DNA from: Streptomyces triticirhizae
Lineage (GTDB): Bacteria; Actinomycetota; Actinomycetes; Streptomycetales; Streptomycetaceae
Length of the DNA stretch: 64,000 bases
NCBI RefSeq assembly: GCF_003696235.1
Contig: NZ_RFFJ01000004.1
Location: 37,281-101,280 of the forward strand
Direction: 5' to 3'
Shown: piece after piece, positions 18,467 to 26,128 of the stretch
Position numbering within the stretch: the first letter of the stretch is position 1
Layout of the letters: each line of letters begins with the position of its first letter
Made by a program: the position numbers and the translations under genes
The notes under the pieces: model-generated
Database searches by the model: none
What the model was told of the DNA's origin: nothing
What the model saw: the letters and a program-made list of their open reading frames with translations, nothing else

Positions 18467-18795
18467 AGCACACCTCACCACACGAACCAGTTAGCTCAAC
18501 AGCCAATCCTCCCGGGCACACTACCAAGGCGGCCGGGGCCCGCGAGAGGCTTCGCGGAACGCCACCCGGACGCGCGGAAGGCCGTTCCCCAGCCCCCGCC
18601 GGCCCGCCGTCACCACGTCGCCGACGCCTCCGCCGGACCGCCGCCAACGCCCCGCCGCGCACGGCCCGTTCCGGCCCGGGTGGCCGCCCGAACGGTTGAC
18701 GGGCTGGTCAAGTGTCCCTACGTTCGGGGCCGACCATCTCCCGCATCCCCCACCGCCGGGGTCGCCCCGCCTCGGCGCGATCGGAGACACAGGTT
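18467..18795. other. 329-base intergenic region, divergent promoters
   Basis: This separates the cold-shock gene (minus) and the GH5 gene (plus). Apart from the GH5 promoter candidate I see no gene. I also see no match to the 14-bp CelR/CebR palindrome here, unlike before the LPMO gene. Confidence 0.6.
18696..18724 (+). promoter_or_regulatory. Candidate promoter of the GH5 gene
   Basis: TTGACG and TACGTT are separated by exactly 17 bases, a good vegetative-type promoter, about 70 bases before the start codon. A small dyad (TTGAC, 6 bases, GTCAA) overlaps the -35 element and could be part of an operator. Confidence 0.55.
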
Positions 18796-19902
18796 ATGCC
18801 CACTTCGCGATCCCCCCGTTCGGACGACTCCGGCCGGCCGAGCCGCCGGCCGCGCCTCCCCCAACACCGCGCGGGCCGCCTCTGGTTGGCCGGCCTGCTG
18901 GCCGTCGGCACGGCGTTCGCCGGCGCCTCGCTCGCCACCGCCGGCGAGGACGGCGCCCCTCCCGCCGGCGCCTCGCCCGAGGCCGTCACCCCGCTCGCCG
19001 AGCACGGCGCGCTGGAGGTCTGCGGCACCACGCTCTGTGGCGAGAACGGCGAGCCGGTCCAGCTGCGCGGCATGAGCACCCACGGCACCCAGTGGTTCGA
19101 GCACTGCGTCACCGAGGAGTCCCTCGACGTCCTGGCCAACGACTGGGGCGCCGACGTGATCCGGGTCTCGACCTATGTCCAGGAGGACGGCTACGAGACC
19201 GACCCGGCCTACTTCACCGACGTGGCCAGCCGGATCATCGACCAGGCGACCGAGCGCGGCATGTACGTGGTGGTCGACTGGCACATGCTGACCCCGGGCG
19301 ACCCCAACGTCAACACCGAGCTGGCCAAGCGGTTCTTCACCGAGATCACCGCGCGCCACGGCGACCAGGACAACCTGATCTACGAGATCGCCAACGAGCC
19401 CAACGGCGTGAGCTGGTCGGCGATCCGGAGCTACGCGGAGGAGGTCATCCCCGTGGTGCGGGCCGGCGACCCGGACTCGGTGGTGATCGTCGGTACCCGG
19501 GGCTGGTCCTCGCTGGGGGTCTCGGACGGCTCGGACGAGTCCGAGATCGTCGCCGACCCGGTGAACGCGGAGAACGTGATGTACACCTTCCACTTCTACG
19601 CGGCCTCCCACCAGGAGGGCTACATCGACACGTTGGAGCGCGCCGCCGACCAACTGCCGATCTTCGTCACGGAGTTCGGCGCCGAGGAGTACACCGGCGA
19701 CGGCGGGCACGACTTCGAGTTCGCGGACCGGTACCTCGACCTGCTGGCCGAGAAGAACATCAGCTGGACCAACTGGAACTACTCCGACGACTTCCGCAGC
19801 GGTGCCGTCTTCGAGCCGGGCACCTGCGACGCGGGCTCCTGGGCCGATCCGGGCTCGCTGAAGGAGTCCGGCGTCTGGATCAGCGAGCGCATCAGGGGCT
19901 GA
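18796..19902 (+). CDS. Secreted GH5 cellulase (endoglucanase)
   Basis: Predicted endo-beta-1,4-glucanase of 368 residues. An Arg/Ser/Pro-rich start precedes a hydrophobic signal segment ending near SLATAGEDG. The single catalytic domain of about 310 residues opens with QLRGMSTHGTQWF. The acid/base is Glu201 in IANEPNG and the nucleophile is Glu293 in FVTEFGAEEY. The aromatic THFYAASH-type segment and NISWTNWNYSDDF fit subfamily GH5_2. No carbohydrate-binding module is present, so it probably depends on other enzymes, such as the neighbouring LPMO, for crystalline substrate. I chose the ATG at 18796; GGAGA lies 9-10 bases upstream. Confidence 0.9.
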   Translation: MPTSRSPRSDDSGRPSRRPRLPQHRAGRLWLAGLLAVGTAFAGASLATAGEDGAPPAGASPEAVTPLAEHGALEVCGTTLCGENGEPVQLRGMSTHGTQWFEHCVTEESLDVLANDWGADVIRVSTYVQEDGYETDPAYFTDVASRIIDQATERGMYVVVDWHMLTPGDPNVNTELAKRFFTEITARHGDQDNLIYEIANEPNGVSWSAIRSYAEEVIPVVRAGDPDSVVIVGTRGWSSLGVSDGSDESEIVADPVNAENVMYTFHFYAASHQEGYIDTLERAADQLPIFVTEFGAEEYTGDGGHDFEFADRYLDLLAEKNISWTNWNYSDDFRSGAVFEPGTCDAGSWADPGSLKESGVWISERIRG

Positions 19903-19986
19903 GCCCCGGGGCCGGTTCCCCGGCCCGCCTCCGGTCCGGCCTCCGGGTCAACCCGGGCCGGCCGCCGCGAGGTTGGCGCGTTCCCA

Positions 19987-20024
19987 GCGGTGCCGCGTTC
20001 CCCTGCCGGGGGGCGCGGCACCGC
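19987..20024 (+). terminator. Terminator after the GH5 gene
   Basis: Perfect 11-bp arms GCGGTGCCGCG and CGCGGCACCGC enclose an inner CCCC-TGCC-GGGG hairpin; CGTTTCC follows. It lies 85 bases after the stop codon. Confidence 0.75.
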
Positions 20025-20117
20025 CGTTTCCGGCGCCCGCCCGTCGTTTCCGAACGGTTCCCGAGCGTCGCCCCTGGGGTCCAACGGGGCGGAGAACGGC
20101 CGGCGTTGAGGCCCGAC

Positions 20118-20133
20118 CAGAGAGCGCTCTCTG
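20118..20133 (+). promoter_or_regulatory. LacI-type operator, upstream copy
   Basis: CAGAGAGCGCTCTCTG is a perfect 16-bp palindrome with a central CG, about 280 bases before the beta-helix enzyme gene. Its 12-bp core GAGAGCGCTCTC recurs 156 bp downstream. The architecture matches LacI-family operators, but the sequence differs from the CelR/CebR box. Confidence 0.75.
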
Positions 20134-20229
20134 AGGGAACCCGCGCGTGGGCCGGCCACAACAGCGGTCTTCCGTGGGCACGTTGATCCTGGTCAGCGCG
20201 TTGGAATCGGTTCCGGATCACGCGACGTC

Positions 20230-20258
20230 TTGACATGCCATCCGGGCGCCAAGAGACT
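20230..20258 (+). promoter_or_regulatory. Candidate promoter of the beta-helix enzyme gene
   Basis: TTGACA at 20230-20235 and GAGACT at 20253-20258 are 17 bases apart. The -35 is perfect, while the -10 keeps only the conserved A2, A4 and T6. The second LacI-type palindrome begins 15 bases downstream, around the expected transcription start. Confidence 0.5.
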
Positions 20259-20273
20259 CGGCGCGAAGGATCT

Positions 20274-20285
20274 GAGAGCGCTCTC
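20274..20285 (+). promoter_or_regulatory. LacI-type operator, promoter-proximal copy
   Basis: GAGAGCGCTCTC is a perfect 12-bp palindrome repeating the core of the upstream copy. It sits just after the candidate promoter, where a bound repressor would block transcription. The two sites could be bridged by a tetrameric repressor. Confidence 0.75.
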
Positions 20286-20412
20286 TGAGATGCCGGGCGC
20301 GTGGTGGGACGCCATGGCCCGGGCGACCGCACCAGCCGATGACGCGACCGCGTCGAGCGCCGTCCCCGCCCGTCGCGGTCGCGCCCTCACCTCCCCCCAC
20401 CAGGAGTTCTTC

Positions 20413-22287
20413 ATGAGAGCAAGCAAGGCGGGGCCGCGCGGACACCGCCGGCTGCCGCTGTCCCGCAGGGGCCTGGCCACCCTCGGTGCCGTCACCCTGG
20501 TGTCGGCCGGGCTGTTGGCCGGGCCGCTGCCCGGCGCCCTGGCCGGCGAGGACGACGGCGGCGAGGCCGCCCCGACGGCGGTGCCGGAGACGGACCCGTT
20601 CGCCCCCGACCTGGGGCCCAACGTGCACGTCTACGACCCGTCGATGTCGGCCGACCAGATCCAGAGCGAGCTGGACGCGATCTACGAGCAGCAGCACACC
20701 AACCAGTTCGGCACCGAGCGCCATGCCGCGCTCTTCAAGCCGGGCGAGTACCCGTTGGACATCAAGGTCGGCTTCTACACCCAGATCGCCGGGCTGGGCC
20801 TGATGCCGGACGACGTCAACGTCAACGGCCACGTCCGGGTCGAGGCCGACTGGCTCCAGCAGGGCGACGACCCGAACAACTTGGGCAACGCCACCCAGAA
20901 CTTCTGGCGCGGGGCCGAGAACCTCTCGGTGACGATCCCCGAGGGCCAGATCGAGCGCTGGGCCGTCTCCCAGGCGGCGCCGTACCGGCGGATGCACCTG
21001 GACACGCTGGGAGTTCAGCTGTGGAACGGCTATGACGGCTGGGCCAGCGGCGGGCTCTACGCGGACACCAAGATCAGCGGTTGGGTCCAGTCGGGTTCCC
21101 AGCAGCAGTGGTTGACCCGCAACACGGAGCTGGACGGCGGCTGGGACGGCTCCGTCTGGAACATGGTGTTCGTGGGCTCGACCGGCACCCCGGCGGCCAA
21201 CTTCCCGAACCCCTCGCACACCGTGGTCGACGAGACCCCGGTGATCCGCGAGAAGCCGTTCCTCTACATCGACGACGCGGGCGAGTACCAGGTGTTCGTC
21301 CCGGCGCTGCGGGAGAACGCGGTCGGCACCAGCTGGTCCAGCGGCGCGGCGGCGGGCTCGTCGATCTCGCTGGCCGACTTCCTGGTGGTGCACCCCGACA
21401 CCCCGACCGCCACGATCAACGAGGCGCTGGCGGAGGGCAAGCACCTGCTGTTCACGCCGGGCGTGCACCATCTGGACTCGGCGATCGAGGTGAACAACCC
21501 GGACACCGTGGTGCTGGGCCTGGGCCTGGCCACGCTGGTGCCCGACACCGGCGAGGAGGCGATCAGGGTCGCCGACGTGGACGGCGTCAAGCTGGCCGGC
21601 ATCCTGATCGACGCGGGCGCGGAGAGCAGCCCGACGCTGATCGAGGTGGGCCCGGAGGGCTCCTCGGCCGACCACTCGGAGAACCCGACCTCGCTGCACG
21701 ACGTGTTCTTCCGGATCGGCGGCTCGCACCTGGGCCGGGCGGACAACAGCCTCACCGTCAACAGCGGCCATGTGATCGGCGACCACCTGTGGGTGTGGCG
21801 GGCCGACCACGGCGAGGACGGCACCTGGGGCTGGGACGTGAACACGGCCGCCAACGGCGTGATCGTCAACGGTGACGACGTCACCATGTACGGGCTGTTC
21901 GTGGAGCACTACCAGGAGTACCAGGTCATCTGGAACGGCGAGCGGGGCCGGACGTACTTCTTCCAGAACGAGATGCCCTACGACCCGCCGACCCAGGAGG
22001 CGTGGGGCAGCAGCGGGGACGGCTCGCTGGGCTGGGCCTCCTACAAGGTGGCCGACGACGTCGCCGAGCACGAGGCGTGGGGCGTGGGCGCCTACTCGTT
22101 CTTCAACGTGAACCCGGACATCCACGCCAGCCGGGGCTTCGAGGTCCCGGAGGCGCCGGGGGTGCGGTTCCACAACCTGGTCACGGTCTCGCTGGGCGGG
22201 GTCGGCACCATCGACCGGGTCATCAACGACGCGGGCGATCCGGCCCATCTGGACAGTCAGCAGTCGTACCTGACCAACTACCCGTGA
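20413..22287 (+). CDS. Secreted beta-helix glycosidase, GH55-like (probable beta-1,3-glucanase)
   Basis: Secreted enzyme of 624 residues. The signal peptide (basic start, then a hydrophobic stretch ending ALAGEDD) is followed by two right-handed beta-helix-like halves. Segments such as NVHVYDPSM, NQFGTERHAALFKPGEY, WAVSQAAPYRRMH, LLFTPGVHHLD and VVLGLGLATLVPD match the streptomycete group often annotated as coagulation factor 5/8-type or adenylyl cyclase. From memory that group includes the structurally solved GH55 laminarinase SacteLam55A, whose acid Glu502 would correspond to about Glu510 here in VIWNGERG. If so, it releases sugars from beta-1,3-glucan of fungal or callose walls. AGGAG six bases before ATG 20413 decides the start. 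Two LacI-type palindromes lie upstream. The family assignment is likely but unverified. Confidence 0.72.
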   Translation: MRASKAGPRGHRRLPLSRRGLATLGAVTLVSAGLLAGPLPGALAGEDDGGEAAPTAVPETDPFAPDLGPNVHVYDPSMSADQIQSELDAIYEQQHTNQFGTERHAALFKPGEYPLDIKVGFYTQIAGLGLMPDDVNVNGHVRVEADWLQQGDDPNNLGNATQNFWRGAENLSVTIPEGQIERWAVSQAAPYRRMHLDTLGVQLWNGYDGWASGGLYADTKISGWVQSGSQQQWLTRNTELDGGWDGSVWNMVFVGSTGTPAANFPNPSHTVVDETPVIREKPFLYIDDAGEYQVFVPALRENAVGTSWSSGAAAGSSISLADFLVVHPDTPTATINEALAEGKHLLFTPGVHHLDSAIEVNNPDTVVLGLGLATLVPDTGEEAIRVADVDGVKLAGILIDAGAESSPTLIEVGPEGSSADHSENPTSLHDVFFRIGGSHLGRADNSLTVNSGHVIGDHLWVWRADHGEDGTWGWDVNTAANGVIVNGDDVTMYGLFVEHYQEYQVIWNGERGRTYFFQNEMPYDPPTQEAWGSSGDGSLGWASYKVADDVAEHEAWGVGAYSFFNVNPDIHASRGFEVPEAPGVRFHNLVTVSLGGVGTIDRVINDAGDPAHLDSQQSYLTNYP

Positions 22288-22357
22288 TCATGCGCCGATC
22301 GGCCGCTGATCGCTGACTGATCACCTGCCGATCGGCCTCGATCCACCTCTCGAACCC

Positions 22358-22397
22358 GGGCCGGCCGGGTGGGGCGCTCTCCCCACCCGGCCGGCCC
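22358..22397 (+). terminator. Strong terminator after the beta-helix enzyme gene
   Basis: Perfect 17-bp arms (GGGCCGGCCGGGTGGGG and its complement) enclose a 6-base loop and are followed by TTT. It isolates the glycan island from the downstream ABC importer. Two GCCGATCGGC palindromes lie just before it. Confidence 0.9.
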
Positions 22398-22475
22398 TTT
22401 CGTGTGCCTCCGGACCGCCATGTACCCCGCGCGGACCGGCAGTTTTTCTTATAGAGGGAACTTCCAGCGAATGTA

Positions 22476-22504
22476 TTGCTGTAGGCGGAATGAGGTCGTA
22501 GCTT
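22476..22504 (+). promoter_or_regulatory. Candidate promoter of the NitT/TauT-type importer operon
   Basis: TTGCTG and TAGCTT are 17 bases apart in an unusually AT-rich patch. Transcription would start about 30 bases before the short leader reading frame. Confidence 0.5.
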
Positions 22505-22539
22505 GCAGGACACCCACGTTCAAGCACAAAGGAGTCGCC

Positions 22540-22575
22540 ATGAGCTGGTCCGAACCTACCCCTGTCACATCATGA
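22540..22575 (+). CDS. Possible 11-residue leader peptide MSWSEPTPVTS
   Basis: A short frame encodes MSWSEPTPVTS. It has an excellent ribosome-binding site, AAGGAG five bases before its ATG, and its stop overlaps the ATG of the first permease (ATGA). The permease ATG has no ribosome-binding site of its own, so permease translation probably depends on ribosomes terminating here. The peptide has no run of one amino acid that would suggest classical attenuation. Alternatively the permease may start at the in-frame TTG at 22503, which would make this frame accidental. Confidence 0.5.
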   Translation: MSWSEPTPVTS

Positions 22576-23447
22576 GCCTCGAAGGGGCCGCAACGGTCAC
22601 ACGCGCTCCGCAGGGGACAGCTCGGGCAAACCTGGCGGACGCTTCCGGTCGTTTGGGGCATCTGCTCGGGCGGCGCTGGGTGCGGGACCTCGGGCTGAAG
22701 GTCTCCGGCGTGCTGGTGGTGCTGCTCGCCCTGGAGCTGTGCTCGCGCACCGGGCTGCTCTCCCGTGACTGGTTTCCGCCGGTCACCGAGACCTATGCGG
22801 AACTCTTCAAGCTCGCGGCAGGACACCCGCTGTGGACCGAGATAGGCCGCACGCTCAGCGGCTGGGCCCTGGGCATCGCGCTGGCCACCGTGCTGGCCGT
22901 GCCCTGCGGCATCCTGCTGGGCTCGAACCAGACCGCGTACCGGATGACCCGGGTCGTCATCGAGTTCTGCCGGCCGGTGCCCTCCGTGGCGCTGATCCCG
23001 CTGGCGGTGCTGGTCTACGGCGTCGGCCTGGAGATGAAGGTCTTCCTGATCGTCTTTGTCACCTTCTGGCCGATCCTGCTTCAGGTGATCTACGGCGTGC
23101 AGGACGTGGACCCGGTGGTGCGGGACACCGCGCGCGCCTACGGACTGCCGCCGCTGGCCCGCTTCTTCCGGGTCACCCTGCCGAGCGCCGCCCCCTACAT
23201 CGCCACAGGGCTGCGGATCGCCTCGGCCATCGCGCTGGTGCTGGCGGTCACCGCCGAGCTGGTGGTGGGCGCGCCCGGGCTCGGCCAGTCGATCGTGGTC
23301 GCCCAGTCCAACGCCAACCTGCCGCGCATGTACGCGCTGATCATCGTCACCGGGCTGGTCGGCTGGGTGCTCAACCTCGCCTTCCAGGCCATCGAACGCC
23401 GGCTGCTGAGGTGGCACCCCTCGCAGCGTCAGGAGGTCGCCCAGTGA
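22572..23447 (+). CDS. NitT/TauT-family ABC permease, first subunit
   Basis: Inner-membrane permease of 291 residues in the SsuC/TauC/NrtB family with about six helices. The cytoplasmic loop VVRDTARAYGLPPLARFFRVTLPSA is the EAA motif contacting the ATPase; PGLGQSIVVAQSNANLPRMYA is typical of the family near the C-terminus. I chose the ATG overlapping the leader frame. It overlaps the second permease gene by four bases (GTGA). Members import nitrate, sulfonates, taurine, cyanate or vitamin precursors; sequence does not decide between them. Confidence 0.85.
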   Translation: MSLEGAATVTRAPQGTARANLADASGRLGHLLGRRWVRDLGLKVSGVLVVLLALELCSRTGLLSRDWFPPVTETYAELFKLAAGHPLWTEIGRTLSGWALGIALATVLAVPCGILLGSNQTAYRMTRVVIEFCRPVPSVALIPLAVLVYGVGLEMKVFLIVFVTFWPILLQVIYGVQDVDPVVRDTARAYGLPPLARFFRVTLPSAAPYIATGLRIASAIALVLAVTAELVVGAPGLGQSIVVAQSNANLPRMYALIIVTGLVGWVLNLAFQAIERRLLRWHPSQRQEVAQ

Positions 23448-24340
23448 GTCGCACGACGAACGGCGCGGCAAGCCGCGGGCTGAACCGCCGTGCTCTCGGG
23501 CTTCTGCTGGAACTCGCCCTGCCCGTGGCCGTGTTGGTCGGCTACGGCGTGTGGGCCTCGCGCGCCCAGAGCTTCTACTTCCCGCCGCTCGACGAGATCG
23601 GCCGGTACTTCAACGAGCTGTGGCTCTTCGACCGGGTCGGCAGCGACCTGGTGCCCTCGCTGGTGCGGATGGGCGCCGGCTACCTCGCCTCGGTCGTGGT
23701 CGGGGTCAGCCTGGGCCTGCTGCTGGGCATGTCCCGGGTGCTGCGCACCGCCGCCGAGCCGGTGGTCGAGTTCCTGCGGGCGCTTCCCGCGCCGGCGCTG
23801 ATCCCGTTCTCCCTGCTGCTCTTCGGCTCGGGGGACAGCTCCAAGATCTTCGTGATCGTGCTGGGCGCGGTCTGGCCGATCCTGCTCAACTCCATCGACG
23901 GCGTGCGTGGCGTGGACGCGCAACAGCTCGACATGGCGCGCGCCTACCGCATCCCGCTGGCCGCCCGCGTCACCCGGATCATCCTGCCGGCGGCCGCGCC
24001 CCGGATCTTCGCCGGGATGCGCACCTCGCTGGCCATAGCGATCATCCTGATGGTGGTCTCCGAGATGGTGGCCAGCAGCGACGGCCTGGGCTACTTCGTG
24101 CTGGAGCAGCAGCGCTCGTTCGCCATCCCGGAGATGTGGACCGGGATCATCCTGCTCGGCGTGCTCGGCTACGTCCTCAACTGGCTCTTCCTGCGCCTCG
24201 AACGCCGGGTGCTCGCCTGGCACTTCGGCCTCAAGGGGCTGGCCGGCCCGGCCGCGCCCCGCAAGCAGTCCGGTCGCGCCGCGCGGCGGTCCGCCCGGGC
24301 CTCCTCCCCTTCCGCCCCCTCGTCCGACGGAGAAGTCTGA
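23444..24340 (+). CDS. NitT/TauT-family ABC permease, second subunit
   Basis: Second permease of 298 residues, related to but distinct from the first. The EAA loop is QQLDMARAYRIPLAARVTRIILPAAAP. The GTG start has a perfect AGGAGG seven bases upstream and overlaps the preceding stop. A Ser/Arg/Ala-rich tail of about 30 residues follows the last helix. The family usually has one permease forming a homodimer, so two different subunits in one operon imply a heterodimer. Confidence 0.85.
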   Translation: MSRTTNGAASRGLNRRALGLLLELALPVAVLVGYGVWASRAQSFYFPPLDEIGRYFNELWLFDRVGSDLVPSLVRMGAGYLASVVVGVSLGLLLGMSRVLRTAAEPVVEFLRALPAPALIPFSLLLFGSGDSSKIFVIVLGAVWPILLNSIDGVRGVDAQQLDMARAYRIPLAARVTRIILPAAAPRIFAGMRTSLAIAIILMVVSEMVASSDGLGYFVLEQQRSFAIPEMWTGIILLGVLGYVLNWLFLRLERRVLAWHFGLKGLAGPAAPRKQSGRAARRSARASSPSAPSSDGEV

Positions 24341-25107
24341 TGCTCGAAGTTTCCCATCTGCGGAAGGTCTACGGCCCCGACCCGACCGCGGCCCCCGCCG
24401 TCGCCGACCTCGACTTCACCGTCGCCGACCAGGAGTTCGTCTGCGTCCTCGGCTCCTCGGGCTGCGGCAAGACGACCATGCTGCGCTGTCTGTCCGGCCT
24501 GATCCCGTTCACCTCGGGCGAGATCACGCTGCGCGGAAAGCCCGTCACCGGGCCGCCGGAGGACATGGCGTTCGTCTTCCAGGACTACAGCCGCTCACTG
24601 CTGCCGTGGATGACGGTCCGCCGCAACATCGCCTTCCCGCTGCGCTACAAGGGCGTGGACCGGAGGGCGGCCAACGAGGCGACCGAGGAGGCGCTCGACG
24701 CGGTGGGCCTCGCCGGCCGGGGCGACCGCTACCCGTGGCAGCTCTCCGGCGGGATGCAGCAACGCGTCGCCATCGCCCGGGCGTTGGCCTACCGTCCCAG
24801 CATCCTGCTGATGGACGAGCCGTTCGCCTCCGTGGACGCCCAGACCCGGTCGGGCCTGGAGGACCTGCTGCTGTCGGTCAAGCAGCGCTATGGCATCACC
24901 GTCCTCTTCGTGACCCACGACATCGACGAGGCCATCTATCTCGGCGACCGCGTGCTGGTGCTGCGCCCGCCGGCCACCGTGGGGCACGCCGTCACGGTGA
25001 ACCTGCCCCGGCCCAGGGACCAGGTGCTCACCAAGCAGGAGCCGGAGTTCGCCCGGCTGCGCGGCGAGCTGTTCGCCGCGATCGACGGCAGGTCGGTGGC
25101 GGCATGA
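24340..25107 (+). CDS. NitT/TauT-family ABC ATP-binding protein
   Basis: ATPase of 255 residues in the SsuB/TauB/NrtD group. Walker A is GSSGCGKTT, the signature is LSGGMQQR, and Walker B is ILLMDEPFASVDA followed by VTHDIDEAIYL. The motif FQDYSRSLLPWMTVRRNI is characteristic of this group. It shares one base with the end of the second permease (TGATG) and four with the binding-protein start (ATGA), so the operon is fully coupled. Confidence 0.9.
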   Translation: MLEVSHLRKVYGPDPTAAPAVADLDFTVADQEFVCVLGSSGCGKTTMLRCLSGLIPFTSGEITLRGKPVTGPPEDMAFVFQDYSRSLLPWMTVRRNIAFPLRYKGVDRRAANEATEEALDAVGLAGRGDRYPWQLSGGMQQRVAIARALAYRPSILLMDEPFASVDAQTRSGLEDLLLSVKQRYGITVLFVTHDIDEAIYLGDRVLVLRPPATVGHAVTVNLPRPRDQVLTKQEPEFARLRGELFAAIDGRSVAA

Positions 25108-26114
25108 GCGCGCGGCGACCCCTCGCGCGCCGCCGGGCGCGCGCGGGCGCGCTGGCCGGCGCGCTCGCCGGGCTGCTGGTGTTCACCACGGCGGCCTGCA
25201 CCGACTACGGCGGCGACCTGTCGGGCGCCAACATCTCCGGCGGCGGGGACGGCGACACCCTGGTGGTCTCCGAGACGGCGGGGGTGCCCTCCTCCTTCCT
25301 CGCCTACGGGGTGCGCCAGGGGTACTTCGCCGACGAGGGCGTGGACCTCCAGGTCAGCCCGTCCAGCGGCGGCGCCAGCGTGATCCCCGCGCTGCTCAGC
25401 GGCGACATCGACGTCGCCGGCTCCAACGTGGTCTCGGCGCTGATCGCGATGGGCCGGCGGATGCCGATCGAGATGGTGGCGGCCGGCACCTCGACCGCCG
25501 AGGAACAGGCCGAGGACTTCGCGCAGTTGGTGGTCCCCGAGGACAGCCCGATCACCACGCCCGATGACCTCGACGGGACGCGGATCGCCGTCAACTCGCT
25601 CCAGAACATCAACGACGTCGTCGTCAACTCGGTGCTGCGCGAGGCGGGGCTCACCAACGACGACGTGCGGTTCGTGGAGATGCCGCTGCCCGACATGCCG
25701 GCGGCCATCCAGCGGGGCGACGTGGACGCGGGCGTGCTCATCGAGCCGTTCGCCACGATCGGGATCTCCCAGGGGCTGCGCCCGCTGGCCGGCCCCTATG
25801 TCAACACCAGGCCCGGGCTCCAGATCGGCACCTTCCTGATGACCTCGGAACGCGTCGCCGACGACCCCGAGCTGGTCGCGGCCTTCCGCGCCGGCGTCGA
25901 ACGGACGGCCCGCTCGATCGCCGACGACCCCGACGCGTTCCGCGAGGCGCTGCCCGAGATCAGCGACCTGGCACCGGAGTTGGCCGGCCGGATGAACCTG
26001 CCGGTGTGGCACGGCACCACCGACCGGGAGTCGATCGAGACCATCCACGGCGTGATGCGCGAGATCGGCCTGACCGAGGCCGACCTCGACTACGACGACT
26101 GGGTCACGGACTGA
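25104..26114 (+). CDS. NitT/TauT-family substrate-binding lipoprotein
   Basis: Binding protein of 336 residues. An Arg/Ala-rich N-terminus and hydrophobic stretch end in the lipobox TAAC with Cys32 lipidated. The mature protein has the NMT1/SsuA style: FLAYGVRQGYFADEGVDLQVSPSSGGASVIPALLSGDIDVA. The later VDAGVLIEPF and NTRPGLQIGTFLMT segments fit periplasmic domains that bind sulfonates, taurine, riboflavin or pyrimidine-type molecules. It ends the operon and is convergent, 14 bases apart, with the large NTPase gene. Confidence 0.88.
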   Translation: MSARRPLARRRARAGALAGALAGLLVFTTAACTDYGGDLSGANISGGGDGDTLVVSETAGVPSSFLAYGVRQGYFADEGVDLQVSPSSGGASVIPALLSGDIDVAGSNVVSALIAMGRRMPIEMVAAGTSTAEEQAEDFAQLVVPEDSPITTPDDLDGTRIAVNSLQNINDVVVNSVLREAGLTNDDVRFVEMPLPDMPAAIQRGDVDAGVLIEPFATIGISQGLRPLAGPYVNTRPGLQIGTFLMTSERVADDPELVAAFRAGVERTARSIADDPDAFREALPEISDLAPELAGRMNLPVWHGTTDRESIETIHGVMREIGLTEADLDYDDWVTD

Positions 26115-26128
26115 CCCCCGGGCCAACC

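Larger units (their letters stand above)
19903..20412 (+). other. 510-base regulatory region, no gene
   Basis: This lies between two plus-strand enzymes. It contains a strong hairpin terminating the GH5 gene, then two GAGAGCGCTCTC palindromes and a TTGACA promoter element before the beta-helix enzyme gene. Frames in it look like shadows. Confidence 0.7.
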
